64,000 nt of DNA from Brevibacillus antibioticus (lineage in GTDB: Bacteria > Bacillota > Bacilli > Brevibacillales > Brevibacillaceae). The position numbers and the translations under genes were made by a program. Position 1 is the stretch's first letter; each line of letters starts with the position of its first letter. Shown here piece after piece: positions 43,522 to 52,700 of the stretch. The stretch is taken from contig NZ_SZNK01000001.1 in assembly GCF_005217615.1 (NCBI RefSeq), positions 5,021,001 to 5,085,000 on the forward strand. Reading direction: 5' to 3'. A model generated the notes under the pieces. That model saw nothing but the letters and a program-made list of their open reading frames with translations. It was not told where the DNA came from and ran no database searches.

Positions 43522-44157
43522 ATGATTAATCGGGAGGAAACAACAGAAACCTTCATCAAGGACGTCACCTGCCAGCATCAAGGGAGCGAGTATGTGCTCA
43601 ATTGGCATTGGGCGCAGGATATTTCGTGCGTGTACGTGCACAAGTCGCAGTTTGGCGCCCCTTTTGACGTAAACGAGCTGGATGATCGTCAGTTCAAGCT
43701 GTATACCCGAGAGGAATACAAGGTCCACAAAGGGCTGCGGGAAAAAACAGACGGCATCGGCAGGTACACATACCGCATCTTTCCATGCCGATTGGACAAT
43801 GGCAAGCCGCTACTGCTCATGCCAGACGGGGATGCCCATGTGATCCACGTCAGCACAGGAAAGGCCAAAATCTACTACTCGTTCAAACGGGGCGGAAGCT
43901 GGTTCAGCAAGCATCAATCGTTGCAGATTCGCATTTTTTCAGAGATTCCAATCGCGCGGGACGTACTTTGCTACGTAAAAAAAGAAGGCTCTCCTCCCGC
44001 CCACAAGGATGATGGTACCCGATACAATTTCATACGTGATCTCGAGCCCGGTGTCAATCTGATGCCGGAGATCGAGGTCAGGAAAAAAGACGTCGTCCGC
44101 CTGTTTTTTACGGACGGGAAAAAATACGGAGAAATGTACGAACTGATTCCTGAATAG
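43522..44157 (+). CDS. Unrecognised 211-residue protein of the tubulin-like locus
   Basis: A protein of 211 residues without signal peptide or membrane span. It looks beta-rich: alternating strands at SEYVLNWHWAQDISCVYVH, TYRIFPCRL and KAKIYYSFKRGG. A two-module Ig- or fibronectin-like sandwich is possible. GGGAG lies 11 bases upstream of the ATG. It is placed between the polytopic vWA gene and the GTPase gene and so is probably a cytoplasmic adaptor. I do not recognise the family. Confidence 0.75.
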   Translation: MINREETTETFIKDVTCQHQGSEYVLNWHWAQDISCVYVHKSQFGAPFDVNELDDRQFKLYTREEYKVHKGLREKTDGIGRYTYRIFPCRLDNGKPLLLMPDGDAHVIHVSTGKAKIYYSFKRGGSWFSKHQSLQIRIFSEIPIARDVLCYVKKEGSPPAHKDDGTRYNFIRDLEPGVNLMPEIEVRKKDVVRLFFTDGKKYGEMYELIPE

Positions 44158-44170
44158 GAGGGGATGCGCC

Positions 44171-45436
44171 ATGCTATCGTTTTTGAAAAACATGTTTGAG
44201 AAGAAGCCGCAGGTCAAGGAACGGCTTCCTTTTTACGATATTGTCTGCCCGTACTGCTTCGCCAAATACGGACCGGACCAAGTTGTCTTCCGTGCCACAC
44301 ATCATCGCGAGGACGACGAAGACTACGCGTTGCAGGAGGATGAGCTTCTCAATGCGTATCGGGATAAATTCGGACTGGATGCTATCGACGAGCTGGAAGC
44401 GGTGATCGATCCGGAATCCATCCCGGAGGAAAACCATTTGTACGTCGATAACGTCCTCGCAGGTGTGACCGACCGTTATGGCATGGTTTCCAAGCGCAGA
44501 TTATGCCCGAAATGCCACAACGAGCTGCCGATTACAGCGGGGAAAGCACCGAGCAATATTATTTCGATTGTCGGGGCGTCCCAAGTCGGGAAGTCCGTTT
44601 ACATGACCTCATTGATCCATACTTTGCAAAACACGACTGCGAATCACTTTGATGCTGCGTGTATGCCGCTCAATGCGCAGATTAGCCGCAAGTTCCGGGA
44701 GAACTACGAGGCGCCTTTGTTTGAACGCGGACAGTTGCTTGATTCTACGCAAAAAGAAAAGCGTCAGGAACCGTTCATCTTCCAGTTCATTTTCAAGGAT
44801 AGCGACAAGGCACCATTGATCCTGGTGTTTTTTGACGTAGCAGGCGAGGGAATGGTCGACCGCGAGTATTTGGAGCTGTATGCGTCGCATGTGAAAAACT
44901 CATCTGGCATCCTGTTCCTGGTCGATCCGCTGCAAATCAAGACGATTCGCGATCGGGTCATGCTGCAAGCAGGGGACGAGCCAGGGGAATTCACGGCAAG
45001 ATACGACGAGCCGCGTGAGGTCGTCATTACGCTGTTTGAGAACTTCATCGGCTACCAGGAGCAGAGCAAGACCCATATTCCGACTGCTGTCGTGTTGACG
45101 AAAAGCGACATGCTGCATCTGATCAAGGAAGACGATGGTGAATACATCAAGTCGAACAGCAATGTTTTCCGCAATTTTGTCCATGAACAATATTTAAATA
45201 CGGCTGAATTTGAGAACATCGATGGTGAAATTCGCCGATTCATCGAAAAGGTGGATAGACCGTTTAAAGACGCGTTGGATGTTTACTTTACGAATACGGC
45301 CTATTTCGCTGTATCTGCGCTGGGGAGCAATCCAGTCAATCAAAGGGTGAGCGGTGTCGTGACGCCGATTCGCGTCGATGAACCGTTTATTTGGTTGATG
45401 CACCAGCTTGATTACATCGAGGGGAGGGAGCGGTAG
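44171..45436 (+). CDS. Zinc-ribbon TRAFAC-type GTPase (double-GTPase 2-like)
   Basis: A protein of 421 residues. The N-terminus has Cys26-PY-Cys29 and Cys112-PK-Cys115, forming a zinc ribbon split by an acidic insert. The GTPase domain has the P-loop GASQVGKS (135-142), DVAGEG (222-227) and TKSD (310-313). This matches the family called DO-GTPase2, found next to GAP1 proteins in predicted bacterial NTP-dependent conflict systems. AGGAGGGG lies 7 bases before the ATG, and the stop codon shares one base with the next start (TAGTG). It should cycle between GTP and GDP and recruit the other components. Confidence 0.85.
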   Translation: MLSFLKNMFEKKPQVKERLPFYDIVCPYCFAKYGPDQVVFRATHHREDDEDYALQEDELLNAYRDKFGLDAIDELEAVIDPESIPEENHLYVDNVLAGVTDRYGMVSKRRLCPKCHNELPITAGKAPSNIISIVGASQVGKSVYMTSLIHTLQNTTANHFDAACMPLNAQISRKFRENYEAPLFERGQLLDSTQKEKRQEPFIFQFIFKDSDKAPLILVFFDVAGEGMVDREYLELYASHVKNSSGILFLVDPLQIKTIRDRVMLQAGDEPGEFTARYDEPREVVITLFENFIGYQEQSKTHIPTAVVLTKSDMLHLIKEDDGEYIKSNSNVFRNFVHEQYLNTAEFENIDGEIRRFIEKVDRPFKDALDVYFTNTAYFAVSALGSNPVNQRVSGVVTPIRVDEPFIWLMHQLDYIEGRER

Positions 45437-47934
45437 TGAGCAACCGTCAGCCCATTTTGCAGCAGTACTACACCCGCGGGCGACAAGGGGTTTTCCGTTC
45501 GAACGAAGGATACGATACTGTCGCCAAAACGCCAGGGCTGGATAACCAATTCATCAAGAAGGCGCTCCATCCATTTTGCGTTTACGATGCGCCGCGACAG
45601 CTTCAGGAGCGTGCGGAAAGCAATCTGGCGCTCTATCCAGAGGCGCTCGTCAGCTTTCAGTCCGAATCAGGTGAGATGGTTCTCGGTAGAAGTGTATTTG
45701 TCGGAGCGGACTTTACCGGGCAGCGTAATACGTTTTTTAGCCACAACTATGTTATTCCGGTAGCGCGCAGGGATGAGTTTATCAAGAACCCGGGCAAGAT
45801 CTTCGGAGTGCGCACTTTTGCAGATCGCCACGACGATGCTGCGGGCAAGGAGCTTCCAACCGTCGATGACATCCCTTCAGAAAAAGGCTTGCCGCAAGAC
45901 CGAAAACAACTGCTAGGGCAATTGGGAGTCGATCAGCGTTTATTCAAGCAGCTCCTCTTTGCGGTGATGTCCTCACTTGCAGCGAAAAAGAAGGTGTTCA
46001 TCAGCCTGGATGTGGATAGTAGTGCCTCATCCAAGAGTGCTGCTCAATTGTTGGAGATTTTGTACAGTTGTCTGCCTTATGAGATGCGCAGACATTTTGG
46101 TTTTCTCACTTTTAGCCACGAGCCGCAAAGCAAGAAGCATATCCATGTCACATTTGTGGAAAAAGGAAGCATACGCCCAGGCGGAGGGCACAGCGACAAA
46201 GACTTTTTGTTCGATTTCTCCCTTGGTCGCGTTCAGAACGTCGATTTGCAGGACGGAGGACACGAATACCTCGACTTTGCCTGGGAGTATGTGAATGAGC
46301 CACGGATTCTGGATGCGTTCCACGAATTTTGTGAGGAAGTGCTGGCTGGAGCAGACCATGCACTGGCCTTGAACATACGCACGTACTATGAGCTGTGCGC
46401 CCTGTATTTGATTGAAAAGGGACGAACGTCCGTGTATGAGAGCAAGCGGGCGGGCGTTTGGCAGGCGTTGAACAGCTATTTGGGGCACAGCAGCTTGACC
46501 CGCAAGAAACGGCTGATCGAGCTTCAGGAAATGCTAATGCGGATCGAAGTAGAGGCGCTTTCGTCCAAACAGCTGCCTGACGGTGAGACTATCAAGCAAA
46601 TGATTGAATCTTACCGTGTCACCAAGCAGGAACGCCTGCAAATGGATTTGATCCGCTTCTTGATGGACGTGTTGATGAAGGCCAAGACCGCAAGACAGAG
46701 TAGCTACGTCGCTGAGGTGTACAAGCATTTGTCCAGCAACCGGGAGCTGTTTGGCTTCATGATGCGGACGATTTTCGGCTATCCGCAGTTGGTGAAGCCG
46801 CTCTTTGAGGATTATATGACCGAGCGGGTAGCCGCCGTGACCAGCTTGGACCAGATGCTAAAGGAAATCCGGTTTTGGACGGAAACAGAACCGCAAGCTA
46901 TGCGTAATGCTGTTTTTGTTTCTACCACGACGGAGAAAGTTCTGCGTCTATTTGCACGGGAACGTCAAAAGCTCGCTGCCGCCATTACTATCCACCAGTT
47001 CTTTGAAAGCATCGATGGGGCACGCAGCTATGCTGATGAGCTGTTGGATGAGCTGGACAAGTCCTTGATGAAGCTCGTCGCGCTAGACACGATAACCAAG
47101 GATGATTTCCAGGTTCTTATCGCCCTCTTGGAGGAGAAGCCACAGAGCTTTTTCGGAACGCTGGATATGGAGAGTCGCCACAAGCAAGAAATGCTCATGA
47201 ATCTGGCGAAGCTGCATGAAGAGAGAAGCACGCCACACCCGGCAGAGTTTTTCCGGAAATGGGATCGGGAAGCGATTTCTGTGCAACAAAGAATGATCCA
47301 GAATATGTTGAGTAAACCGCTCCAGGCTGACGAGTTTCCGCAGGTGCCGCTGGTCTTTTATCAGGAGGATCATTTTGGTCAGGAAGGCTTCCAGTTTGCA
47401 GAATTGCTGGAGTATGTTCAGCAAAATGATGGGGAAGCCGTTACGTTGTCCTTTATCCAATGGACGATGAGCCAGCGGATGTTTTTCGAAGGAAAGTATT
47501 TGCTGCCTGCATACAGACAAGCATTGAAGGTCTTTTTCCTTGAGGAGAAAGGCAAGAGATTGCGGGATAAAGAATGGCGAAAACGGTGGTATGCGATCCG
47601 AAATGCTGATTTCCGCAAGCTTTTGGACGAGGTGCGCAGTAAAACAGCCAATCCGCTTGTGAAGCTGTTTCGGCACAAAGCAACAGTGATATGCAGCGCA
47701 GTTGTCTTGCTCGGTGCCGGAGCGTGGGGAGGCTATATGGTTTGGGGAGGTACGGCTGCGCACGTACAGCCACCTGAAACACAGCCTGAACCGATCCGCC
47801 CACCGGCTGTGTTCGTACCGGCTTATCGATTGATGGTGGACGAGCCTGACATCCAACCTGTTCGCCGCATTCTTGGGGAGCGAAGCCAAGATGCATCCAC
47901 GGGTGGGCAGCCTGTTCAGACAACTACACCCTAA
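45436..47934 (+). CDS. GTPase-associated protein GAP1-like, membrane-anchored
   Basis: A protein of 832 residues. The N-terminal domain (about 1-180) has the GAP1-N2 look: QQYYTRGRQGVFRSNEGYDT, then LHPFCVYDAP and FFSHNYVIP. A long helical middle follows. Near the C-terminus there is one membrane span (VICSAVVLLGAGAWGGYMVW, about 752-772) and a Pro-rich tail outside. The GTG start overlaps the GTPase stop by one base, so the two are made together. GAP1 proteins occur beside these GTPases in predicted conflict systems; their biochemistry is unknown as far as I know. It is the last gene of the operon. Confidence 0.82.
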   Translation: MSNRQPILQQYYTRGRQGVFRSNEGYDTVAKTPGLDNQFIKKALHPFCVYDAPRQLQERAESNLALYPEALVSFQSESGEMVLGRSVFVGADFTGQRNTFFSHNYVIPVARRDEFIKNPGKIFGVRTFADRHDDAAGKELPTVDDIPSEKGLPQDRKQLLGQLGVDQRLFKQLLFAVMSSLAAKKKVFISLDVDSSASSKSAAQLLEILYSCLPYEMRRHFGFLTFSHEPQSKKHIHVTFVEKGSIRPGGGHSDKDFLFDFSLGRVQNVDLQDGGHEYLDFAWEYVNEPRILDAFHEFCEEVLAGADHALALNIRTYYELCALYLIEKGRTSVYESKRAGVWQALNSYLGHSSLTRKKRLIELQEMLMRIEVEALSSKQLPDGETIKQMIESYRVTKQERLQMDLIRFLMDVLMKAKTARQSSYVAEVYKHLSSNRELFGFMMRTIFGYPQLVKPLFEDYMTERVAAVTSLDQMLKEIRFWTETEPQAMRNAVFVSTTTEKVLRLFARERQKLAAAITIHQFFESIDGARSYADELLDELDKSLMKLVALDTITKDDFQVLIALLEEKPQSFFGTLDMESRHKQEMLMNLAKLHEERSTPHPAEFFRKWDREAISVQQRMIQNMLSKPLQADEFPQVPLVFYQEDHFGQEGFQFAELLEYVQQNDGEAVTLSFIQWTMSQRMFFEGKYLLPAYRQALKVFFLEEKGKRLRDKEWRKRWYAIRNADFRKLLDEVRSKTANPLVKLFRHKATVICSAVVLLGAGAWGGYMVWGGTAAHVQPPETQPEPIRPPAVFVPAYRLMVDEPDIQPVRRILGERSQDASTGGQPVQTTTP

Positions 47935-47955
47935 ACTATGGTGATAATAGCGCCA

Positions 47956-47986
47956 ACGCGGTTTGCTCTAGTTGGAGCGACCGCGT
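47956..47986 (+). other. Hairpin after the tubulin-like operon
   Basis: ACGCGGT pairs with ACCGCGT, with an inner GCTC/GAGC helix. There is no T-tail, so it may stabilise the mRNA end rather than terminate. Confidence 0.45.
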
Positions 47987-48029
47987 AATTCGGGTGTAAT
48001 TGCTGTCAAAGAGACGTCTAAAATAATGG

Positions 48030-48058
48030 TTGACAAATATTTTTGTTTGTGTTATAAT
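48030..48058 (+). promoter_or_regulatory. Consensus sigma-A promoter
   Basis: TTGACA (48030-48035) and TATAAT (48053-48058) are both perfect matches, with the ideal 17-base spacer. It lies about 80 bases upstream of the MBL-fold gene, so expression should be strong unless controlled later. Confidence 0.92.
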
Positions 48059-48082
48059 TAAATATTTTTATGTTGAACAATA

Positions 48083-48130
48083 TCCTCGCTCCGTGATAAA
48101 AAGTAGTTGTGCGATAAAAAGGTGCGAGGA
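48083..48130 (+). promoter_or_regulatory. Leader hairpin overlapping the ribosome site of the MBL gene
   Basis: TCCTCGC (48083-48089) can pair with GCGAGGA (48124-48130), which covers part of the AGGAGG ribosome site at 48127-48132. Between the arms a near-direct repeat (GTGATAAAAAG, GCGATAAAAAGG) occurs. This could hide the ribosome site and allow control of translation. Confidence 0.4.
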
Positions 48131-48140
48131 GGAATAGGGT

Positions 48141-48875
48141 ATGAAAGCTAACACAGGTGTGAAAATGATTCCGTTACAAGGAGAGGCATTTGGCAAGCCG
48201 ATGGTGATCTATCCCACCTTGCTTTGGGATGATGACCGAGCGGTATTAGTAGATACAGGAATGCCTGGTTCGTGGGAGACCATTTGTCAGGAGATGAGCC
48301 GTGCTGGCATACCACCTGAGCGTTTACAGGCTATCATTTTGACACATCAGGACCTTGATCATATCGGCAGTCTTCCAGCAATCGTTCGAGAGCTTGGTGG
48401 ACGAGTTGAAATATATGCGCATGAGCTGGATCGGCCGTACATCGAAGGCACACGTCCTCTCCTCAAAGCAAATCCCAAAAGCATGGCGCCATTACTTGCG
48501 ATGTTACCTGAAAAGGAACACGAGTACTTGCAATGGCTTTGCGAAAATCCGCCAAAGGCAATGGTGCACAAGACACTGGCAGACGGAGAGATTCTGCCTT
48601 ATTGTGGGGGAATTCGCATCATTCATACTCCCGGACATACGCCGGGGCATATCAGCCTTTATGTAGAAGATAGCAAGGCCTTGATAGCAGGGGATGCTAT
48701 GGTGTACATGAACGAAGTACTACGAGGACCAATTCCGCAAAACACGCTCGATATGGAAATAGCAGTAAATTCAATAAAAAAATTCGAGAACTTGGAAATT
48801 AATAGCATCATTTGTTATCATGGAGGCATGTGCCAAGACAACGTGCAAGAGCAGCTTTATGCTTTGATACGGTGA
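48141..48875 (+). CDS. MBL-fold metallo-hydrolase
   Basis: A protein of 244 residues. The metal motif is LTHQDLDHIG (His69, Asp73, His74); the usual second His of HxHxDH is Asp71, a known variant in this group. Later motifs TPGHTPGH and IAGDAMVY complete the site, with a final His in ICYHGG. It lacks a signal peptide. The group includes lactonases and glyoxalase II-like enzymes, but substrate cannot be told. AGGAGG lies 8 bases before the ATG and a perfect promoter upstream. Confidence 0.9.
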   Translation: MKANTGVKMIPLQGEAFGKPMVIYPTLLWDDDRAVLVDTGMPGSWETICQEMSRAGIPPERLQAIILTHQDLDHIGSLPAIVRELGGRVEIYAHELDRPYIEGTRPLLKANPKSMAPLLAMLPEKEHEYLQWLCENPPKAMVHKTLADGEILPYCGGIRIIHTPGHTPGHISLYVEDSKALIAGDAMVYMNEVLRGPIPQNTLDMEIAVNSIKKFENLEINSIICYHGGMCQDNVQEQLYALIR

Positions 48876-48946
48876 AGTGGTTGCATGATCTTGCACGTTA
48901 AAACAATGAATCCAGGTTGGTATATGTGGATATAAGAAGCGTGGAG

Positions 48947-48982
48947 GACACCAAAGTTGGAGTAATCCCTATGGTGTCTTTC
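48947..48982. terminator. Terminator between the MBL and cupin genes
   Basis: GACACCA pairs with TGGTGTC across an 18-base loop, followed by TTTCGCATTTT. The genes on both sides converge here. Confidence 0.6.
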
Positions 48983-48993
48983 GCATTTTATCC

Positions 48994-49614
48994 TTATAAC
49001 GTCTTTTCCGCTGTTTGCTCGACTTCGGAATGGGAGATTGGTGCAGTTGGAGAGGTTTTGTAGTATTTCTCCAGCGACTTATCTGAGCCTGTCCAACGAG
49101 CCAATGCAGCCAACACAGCGAACATGCCTTTTTGCAGGAAGCGCGGTATGATTGGGAGGTAAAACTGTCCCATCTGAAAGATCGTTCCCAAGAGAAGAAT
49201 ATTTTTCGGGATATTTTGCTTGATAAACGGCAAATAAAAGCTGCGCCCGTCCGTGTCGAGCCCGTATCCACAGCGGACAAACGCTTCAAAAGTACCAGCC
49301 GGACGGATTTCGACATGGAAGCTGACGAATTCGTTAGAGGGATTATGAAAGCCATGAACCTTGTCTGTCGGTATGTTTAGCTTCTCTCCCGGCTTCAGGA
49401 TTACTTTTTTTCCATCAAGGGTTACCTCTAAATTTCCAATTACACCTTCAAAGGTTTCGACAAGTTTTGTATGATAGTGTAGAAAAATCCCGTTATCCGG
49501 TGGAAGATCGGTACGGAATAACAAATATTCGCCATTCGTTTCTTCCGTTGTCTTTAAAAAGGTGACCACTTCATTATTGTGTGGGTTACTTACACTGCGA
49601 CTTAGATTTGACAA
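48994..49614 (-). CDS. Cupin-domain protein
   Basis: A protein of 206 residues. The cupin core is visible: FLHYHTKLVETFEGVIGNLEV (His-x-His and a Glu, the first cupin motif) and PGEKLNIPTDKVHGFHNPS (second motif with His). The C-terminal third is more hydrophobic (NILLLGTIFQMGQFYLPIIP). Start is TTG 49614 with AAGGAGG 8 bases upstream. Cupins are metal-binding enzymes or sensors; no specific role is readable. It is divergent from the large signalling gene. Confidence 0.85.
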   Translation of the reverse strand: MSNLSRSVSNPHNNEVVTFLKTTEETNGEYLLFRTDLPPDNGIFLHYHTKLVETFEGVIGNLEVTLDGKKVILKPGEKLNIPTDKVHGFHNPSNEFVSFHVEIRPAGTFEAFVRCGYGLDTDGRSFYLPFIKQNIPKNILLLGTIFQMGQFYLPIIPRFLQKGMFAVLAALARWTGSDKSLEKYYKTSPTAPISHSEVEQTAEKTL

Positions 49615-49743
49615 AACTATACCTCCTTGAAAAATAGTAAAAAGAGATTATTTTAAGACAGAATATAGATTAAATATAGATTATTTGTTCCTGGGCAACA
49701 ATTAAAAAGATAGGATGTTCTACCTAAAGATGGAGTGGATAGT

Positions 49744-52700
49744 ATGAGCGGCATGATCGTGGTTCCAGGTTATAGGGTGGCAGAGTTTCTTTCCACTCAT
49801 TCAAAATTGGGAATGTATCGGGGTTACAGAAATAACGACAATCTCCCTGTCTTATTCAAAGTACCGATAGAAGGACCTTCCCATAAAGAATCTCTGTGGA
49901 AACTGAAGCATGAATATCGCATTCTACAATCATTGGAATCCAATTCAGTGGAAACGATCATCGAACTCGTTAATCACAACCGTGAGACGGTCATGATTAC
50001 GGAAGATTTCGGGGGAGTGCCGCTCTCCTTGCTTATGAAAATGAAAGGACTGTCGCTGAAGGAGATGCTCTTCCTTGCAGTTCGCATGGCTTCCTGCTTG
50101 AAGGAAATCCATCAGCACGGAATCATTCATAAGGATGTAAATCCCGATCATATCATGGTTCATCCTGAAACCTATGAGGTAAAGCTTGTTAGCTTTGGGT
50201 TGGCGACGAAATGCCACCAAGAATACCGAAGTGTGATGAATCCAAAAGAATGGAAGGGAAATCTTCGCTACGTCTCGCCGGAGCAGACGGGGAGAATGAA
50301 TCGCACCGTCGATTACCGCTCCGATATTTATTCTTTTGGTGTCACGCTCTACGAGTTATTAACTGGAAAGCCGCCTTTTTTAACTTCGGACATGCTTGAA
50401 CTCATACATGCTCATATGGCGAGAAAGCCGCTCGCTCCCTCCAGTGTAAAACCATCCGTTCCAGAGGTTCTATCGGACATTGTGATGAAGTGTCTGTCAA
50501 AAAATACAGAGGATCGCTACTTTAGCATGTCTGGCTTACTGGCAGACCTCCAGGGCTGTTACGACCAGCTTGAACAAAACGGTTTGATTACGCCTTTTCC
50601 GCTTGCTTTAGAAGACCGTGCTGATCACTTGCGGATTCCAGAGAGGCTGTATGGACGTGAGCAAGAAATCCAAATGCTCATCGATGCATTTGAGCAAGTC
50701 ACGAACGGCGCTACGAGGATGGTTATCCTCAGTGGATCTGCAGGCGTGGGTAAATCTGCTCTCGTGCTGGAAGCGCAGAAAGCGTTTTTGAGGGGACGGG
50801 GACGTTTTGTTTCAGGAAAGTTCGATCAATATAATCAAGCCGCACCGTATTCAGCTATCATTCAAATCTTTCAGGATTTGATCAAACAGTTATTGGCAGG
50901 CCACGAACGCGAGTTGCTCGCTTGGCGAGAGATGTTACTAGACGCCGTGCAAGGACTTGGTCAAGTGATCGTGGATGTCATTCCACAGCTTGAAGCAGTG
51001 ATCGGCAAACAGCCTGCCGTACCTGAGCTGCCTGCAGCGGAAGCAAAGAATCGCTTTCAATGGGTGATGCAACGCTTTATTCGGATTTGGGCACGACCAG
51101 ACCATCCACTCGTTTTGTTCCTGGATGATTTGCAGTGGGCGGATTCTTCTTCGCTTTTCCTGATCCAAGAGATGGTTGCAGATATGCAGATCAGTCATTT
51201 TCTGTTGATTTGCGCTTGTCGTGAGCAGGATGGCAGTGTGATGAATCCGTTGATTGCCATTTTGACAGAGACAGGCCTCAAGAGCCGCATTTTGCGCCAC
51301 TTCACGTTACTGCCGCTTCGAGAACACGAATTCAATGCGTTAGTAGCGGATACATTGCGTAGTGATCCGGACATGACGAAGCCGCTGGCTACGGTTATCA
51401 TGCAAAAAACAGCTGGGAATCCGTTTTATGTAAGAGAATTCATTAAGACGCTGTATGATCGGGACTTGTTGTGGTATGGGAGAGAAGAACGGAACTGGCA
51501 ATGGGATTTGGCCGAAATCGAGAAGCTGGGGACAACGGAAAATGTGGCCGATCTGCTCGTAGAAAAAATGAGAAGATTGCCTGATTCTACTCAGCAGCAG
51601 CTCGCTTATGCTGCTTGTCTGGGTAACTCGTTTTTGCTTCATTTGATAGCCAAGTCACGGAATCAAACGGAGTCCGAAGCCATCCAGCATATATCGCCTG
51701 CGATTGAGGAAGGTCTCATCTATCCGATTGAGGGAGCGGAATATCTGACTTACGCTGCGCTCGTGGAAGAAGAAGTGGCGTCGCAGATGAGAATTCGTTT
51801 CCGCTTTGTGCATGATCGAATTCAACAGGCCGCCTATTCGTTGTTAACAGAGACAGAGCGCGGACAGATTCACGTCAAGCTGGGCAGGATGATGTGGGAA
51901 ATGTCCCAAGGAAGCGAATCGGGCTTTCTGTTCGAAATTTGCGATCATATGTATCGGGGCAAAGATCTACTGGAGGATCAGGCGGAGCGCATGCATGTAG
52001 CGCACAGTCATTTGCTCGCTGGACAAAAAGCGAAATCCTCTGCGGCATTTGAGTCGGCCTTGCAGTATTTCCAACGAGGTCTTGAGCTGGTGGGGGAAGA
52101 GGGCTGGCAGCGCAATCATGATCTGACCATGGAGTTGTGTGCGTTGTCTGCGGAGACGATGTACCTCTGTAACCAATTGGATGAGGCAAAGCAATTGTTT
52201 GAACGCGGGATGCAGCATGCCAAGACAGACCTGGAACGAGTTCGCATTTTGGAAATGGAAATTCGCATGTATACGCGACTGGCTGAATTCCCGCGTGTCA
52301 TGGAGATCGCAAGCAAAGCCCTGGGGTTATTGGGTGTACCGATTCCGAAAAAGCCTGGCAAGCTCGATATCATTAAGGAAATGTTTCATATCAAGCGCCG
52401 CCTCAAAGGCAGAAAAATAGATGAGTTGCTGTATTTGCCGGATGTTCCCGATGAAAATTATCAGATGGCGATGAGTATCATCAGCTACGCCGGGCCATCT
52501 GCTTACTATGTCAATCTCAATTGGTTTGCTTTAACGATTTTGCGTGCCCTTCATCTGTCGCTCGTGCACGGAAACACGGTCGCCTCGGCAAATGGTTATA
52601 CCGGTTACGGGATCGTACAAGCTGCTCAATTCGGAAAATATCGAGAGGCTTACGAATTTGGACAATTGGCTTGCCGTGTAGCAGATGGCTTCGCCGATCC

